A stretch of DNA of 64,000 nucleotides from Erythrobacter litoralis HTCC2594 (GTDB lineage Bacteria > Pseudomonadota > Alphaproteobacteria > Sphingomonadales > Sphingomonadaceae). Shown piece by piece: positions 61,745-64,000 of the stretch (position 1 is its first letter; the number at the start of each line of letters is the position of its first letter). Location: assembly GCF_000013005.1 (NCBI RefSeq), contig NC_007722.1, positions 2,733,501 through 2,797,500 on the forward strand, read 5' to 3'. The notes under the pieces are model-generated. The model ran no database searches. It was not told where the DNA came from and saw only the letters and a program-made list of their open reading frames with translations. Both the position numbers and the translations under genes were made by a program.

Positions 61745-64000
61745 ATGCGCATTTCCGAAAGCCTTGCGGGATTCCGCGTCCGTTCCGCCCTTCTCGCCGG
61801 GTGTGCCTTCGCGCTCGGTGCCACGCCGGCCCTTGCGCAGGATAGCGATGAGGACACCGCTTCCAGTGCGCCGCCGCGCGGCAATGTCATCGTGGTGACC
61901 GCGACCAAGCGCGACCAGACGATCCAGGACATTCCCTTCTCGATCAACGCCCAGACGCAGGAAGACATCCAGCGATCGGGTTCGGTGACGCTGGAAGACC
62001 TGTCGCGCAATGTCGCCGGTCTTACCATCCAGAACCTCGGCCCGGGCCAGAGCCAGGTCGCCGTGCGCGGTGTTTCCGCCGGCCAGGTCGTGCGCGACCA
62101 GCCGGGCGTGAAGGAACAGGTGGGCGTTTATCTCGATGAATCGGTGATTTCGCTCTCGCTGTTTACGCCCGATCTCGACCTGTTCGACCTCAACCGCGTC
62201 GAGACGCTGCGCGGCCCGCAGGGTACGCTGTTCGGTTCCGGTTCGGTGGGCGGTACCATCCGCTATATCACCAACCAGCCGACCCCGGGCATCGTCGAAG
62301 GCACCGTGGAGGCGAACTTCAACGTCCTCGAAAGCGGCGATATCGGCGCGCACCTGAAGGGCGCGGTCAACGTTCCGCTGCTGGGTGACACGATCACCGC
62401 CCGCGCTGTGGGCTACTATACCGAATATGCCGGCTTCATCGACGCGCTCGGCCCGGGAGGCGGCGAAGACATCAATGACGGTCGTCGCTACGGCGGCCGC
62501 GTCGCAGTACGGGTCGATACCGGCGAGGGCGTGAGCTTTACGCCGCGCATCCTCTACCAGAAGGTCGAGGCCGACGGCTTCAACCGGCAGGAGATCTTCA
62601 ACCTCTTCGCCAATCCGTTCACGACTACCCGGCCCCCGGTCCAACTGGGCGAACGCGAGCAATATCTGCGCCTGCAGGAAGCGTTCGAGGACGAAACCTT
62701 CCTGTTCGACATCGTCGCCGAAGCCGAACTGGGTCCGGTCACGCTGACCTCCGTCAGCACCTATATCAACCGCGACATCTTGGTCAGCCGCGATGCCAGC
62801 GCGTTGACCGGCTCGGTCTCGGTCGATCTCGGCTATCCGCCTGTGGCGGTGCTGCTGCCGTCGAACCTTCGCGATACGACCGATCTCGAAACGGTCACGC
62901 AGGAAGTGCGGCTCGCCTCCAACACCGACGGCCGCTTCCAGTGGCTGGTCGGCGCGTTCTATTCGGAAGTCGATCGCGTTTACACGCAGCGCCTGCCGAC
63001 TCCGGGCTATGCGGCGTTTACGGACGCCACACTGGGTGCAGGCACTTCGGCGGCGGTGGCCAACGGCTTCCCGAACCTCGATTCTCCGTTCAACTCGGAC
63101 CTGCCCTACGACATCAGCCAAATCGCGGTTTTCGGCGAGGCTAGCTTCGAAGTGACCGACGCGCTGACCATCACCGCGGGCGGGCGCTACTACGATTTCG
63201 AGGAAACCCGCACGATCACCACCGGCGGCCTGTTCGCCAATGGCGATAGCGGCGTGGTCGACGAAACCTCGTCCGACGGGTTCACCCCGCGACTTCTGCT
63301 GAGCTACGAAGTGAATCCCAACGTTACCGTCAACGCGCAGGCGTCGCGCGGCTTCCGTCTCGGCGGGGTCAACGATCCGCTCAACGTGCCGCTTTGTAAT
63401 GCACAGGATCTGGCCCTGTTCGGTGGCTTCCAGGACTACGACGACGAGACGCTGTGGAACTACGAACTCGGCGTGAAAACGCAGGGCCGCAATTTCACGT
63501 TCAACGCCGCCGGGTTCTACAACGATATCAGCAATCTGCAGGTGACGCTCGATGCGGGCAGCTGCTCCTCCCGCATCGTGTTCAACGTGCCCGATGCCCA
63601 CACGATGGGGATCGAAGCGGAGTTGGGCATCAGCCCTGCCGAAGGTCTCAACTTCAACCTGTCGGGCAGCTGGATCGAGGCCGAATTCGACACCACCCTG
63701 CCGGGAGCGCTCGCGGTTGCAACCGGTATCCGCGAAGGCAACCGCCTGCCATCGGTGCCGGAATTCCAGCTCTCCGCCTCGGGCAGTTACGAATGGCCGG
63801 TTTCGGACAATGCCGATGCCTATTTCGCGGCATCCTTCACCCATGTCGGATCGCGCTATACCCAGCCGGCCGACCAGGAAAACAACCCGCGCACCTTCGT
63901 GCACGGACTGCCGTTTGCAGGTGCGCCGGCGACCGCATCGACCACGGTCGACCTGCTGCTCGACGATTACCAGCTGATCAATCTCAGCGCGGGGATCGAT
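61745..64000 (+). CDS. TonB-dependent outer membrane receptor, 3' end outside window
   Basis: 752 residues visible. A signal peptide (1-31, ending ATPALAQ) is followed by a TonB-box-like NVIVVTATKRDQ and a plug domain with VETLRGPQGTLFGSGSVGGT. Beta-barrel strands with alternating aromatic residues follow (NVTVNAQASRGFRLGGVND). The C-terminal strands and Phe end lie beyond the right edge. GGAGAG precedes the ATG. The ligand is unknown; location next to amtB gives no sure hint because two terminators intervene. TonB, ExbB and ExbD are encoded 22 kb away. Confidence 0.92.
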   Translation, partial: MRISESLAGFRVRSALLAGCAFALGATPALAQDSDEDTASSAPPRGNVIVVTATKRDQTIQDIPFSINAQTQEDIQRSGSVTLEDLSRNVAGLTIQNLGPGQSQVAVRGVSAGQVVRDQPGVKEQVGVYLDESVISLSLFTPDLDLFDLNRVETLRGPQGTLFGSGSVGGTIRYITNQPTPGIVEGTVEANFNVLESGDIGAHLKGAVNVPLLGDTITARAVGYYTEYAGFIDALGPGGGEDINDGRRYGGRVAVRVDTGEGVSFTPRILYQKVEADGFNRQEIFNLFANPFTTTRPPVQLGEREQYLRLQEAFEDETFLFDIVAEAELGPVTLTSVSTYINRDILVSRDASALTGSVSVDLGYPPVAVLLPSNLRDTTDLETVTQEVRLASNTDGRFQWLVGAFYSEVDRVYTQRLPTPGYAAFTDATLGAGTSAAVANGFPNLDSPFNSDLPYDISQIAVFGEASFEVTDALTITAGGRYYDFEETRTITTGGLFANGDSGVVDETSSDGFTPRLLLSYEVNPNVTVNAQASRGFRLGGVNDPLNVPLCNAQDLALFGGFQDYDDETLWNYELGVKTQGRNFTFNAAGFYNDISNLQVTLDAGSCSSRIVFNVPDAHTMGIEAELGISPAEGLNFNLSGSWIEAEFDTTLPGALAVATGIREGNRLPSVPEFQLSASGSYEWPVSDNADAYFAASFTHVGSRYTQPADQENNPRTFVHGLPFAGAPATASTTVDLLLDDYQLINLSAGID

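Noticed and set aside
61682..63904. 740-codon minus-strand frame opposite the TonB receptor
   Set aside because: The plus-strand receptor has a signal peptide, TonB box and plug motifs; the reverse frame has none of the features of a real protein.

Overview
The window is about 64 kb of dense, GC-rich bacterial chromosome of ordinary housekeeping character. I see no insertion sequence, prophage, CRISPR array or plasmid function. The gene content points to an alphaproteobacterium of the order Sphingomonadales, most likely the Erythrobacteraceae (inference). The pointers are a MipZ-type division ATPase, a three-gene cytochrome bc1 operon, a tonB-exbB-exbD-exbD cluster, a class II fructose bisphosphatase (glpX) near hom, a fused cysNC, GTG/TTG starts with ATGA overlaps, and short dispersed palindromes.

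Layout. 1-4.9 kb (minus): a tight biosynthetic run gpmA-purE-purK-folA-M19 dipeptidase-ribF. 5-10.6 kb: tRNA-Thr, two bacterial-PH membrane proteins, a small GNAT, a threonine aldolase-like enzyme, an EamA transporter and a nucleotide-sugar epimerase relative. 10.7-20.1 kb (plus): pepN, pgeF, petABC, apt, a CPA-type cation/proton antiporter and an OmpA-like lipoprotein. 20.1-23.8 kb (minus): sulfate activation, cysD-cysNC-cysQ. 24-29.9 kb: tRNA-Gly, a PilZ protein, then panC followed by a CHASE2 membrane protein, a small secreted protein and an M48/TPR protease. 30-35.9 kb (plus): mipZ, a DnaJ-domain protein, phosphohexomutase, a DUF2059-like protein and a ligase-associated-type DEXH helicase. 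35.9-39.6 kb (minus): tonB, exbB and four exbD-like genes. 39.9-45.5 kb: a thioesterase, hom, glpX and prs. 45.5-53 kb: four AraC-type regulators in two related pairs around hisN-like, SDR, rpmI-rplT and a CsgG/SH3-like secreted protein. 53.1-61.5 kb (plus): pheST, prfC, a PNPOx-like protein, an endonuclease/phosphatase-family protein and glnK-amtB behind a clear sigma-54 promoter. The window ends inside a TonB-dependent receptor.

How the parts fit. GlnK-AmtB form the ammonium uptake and sensing unit, switched by nitrogen status through sigma-54. The TonB/ExbB/ExbD cluster can energise the receptor at the right edge. CysDNCQ turns sulfate into APS/PAPS and clears PAP. PurEK, Prs and Apt serve purine supply, and RibF, FolA and PanC serve cofactors. 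The least conventional parts are the output-less CHASE2 protein with its small secreted protein and protease, the degenerate fourth ExbD lacking the membrane aspartate, the paired AraC regulators with no obvious targets, and dispersed palindromes. One palindrome lies inside pheT and another supplies the start codon of cysNC.
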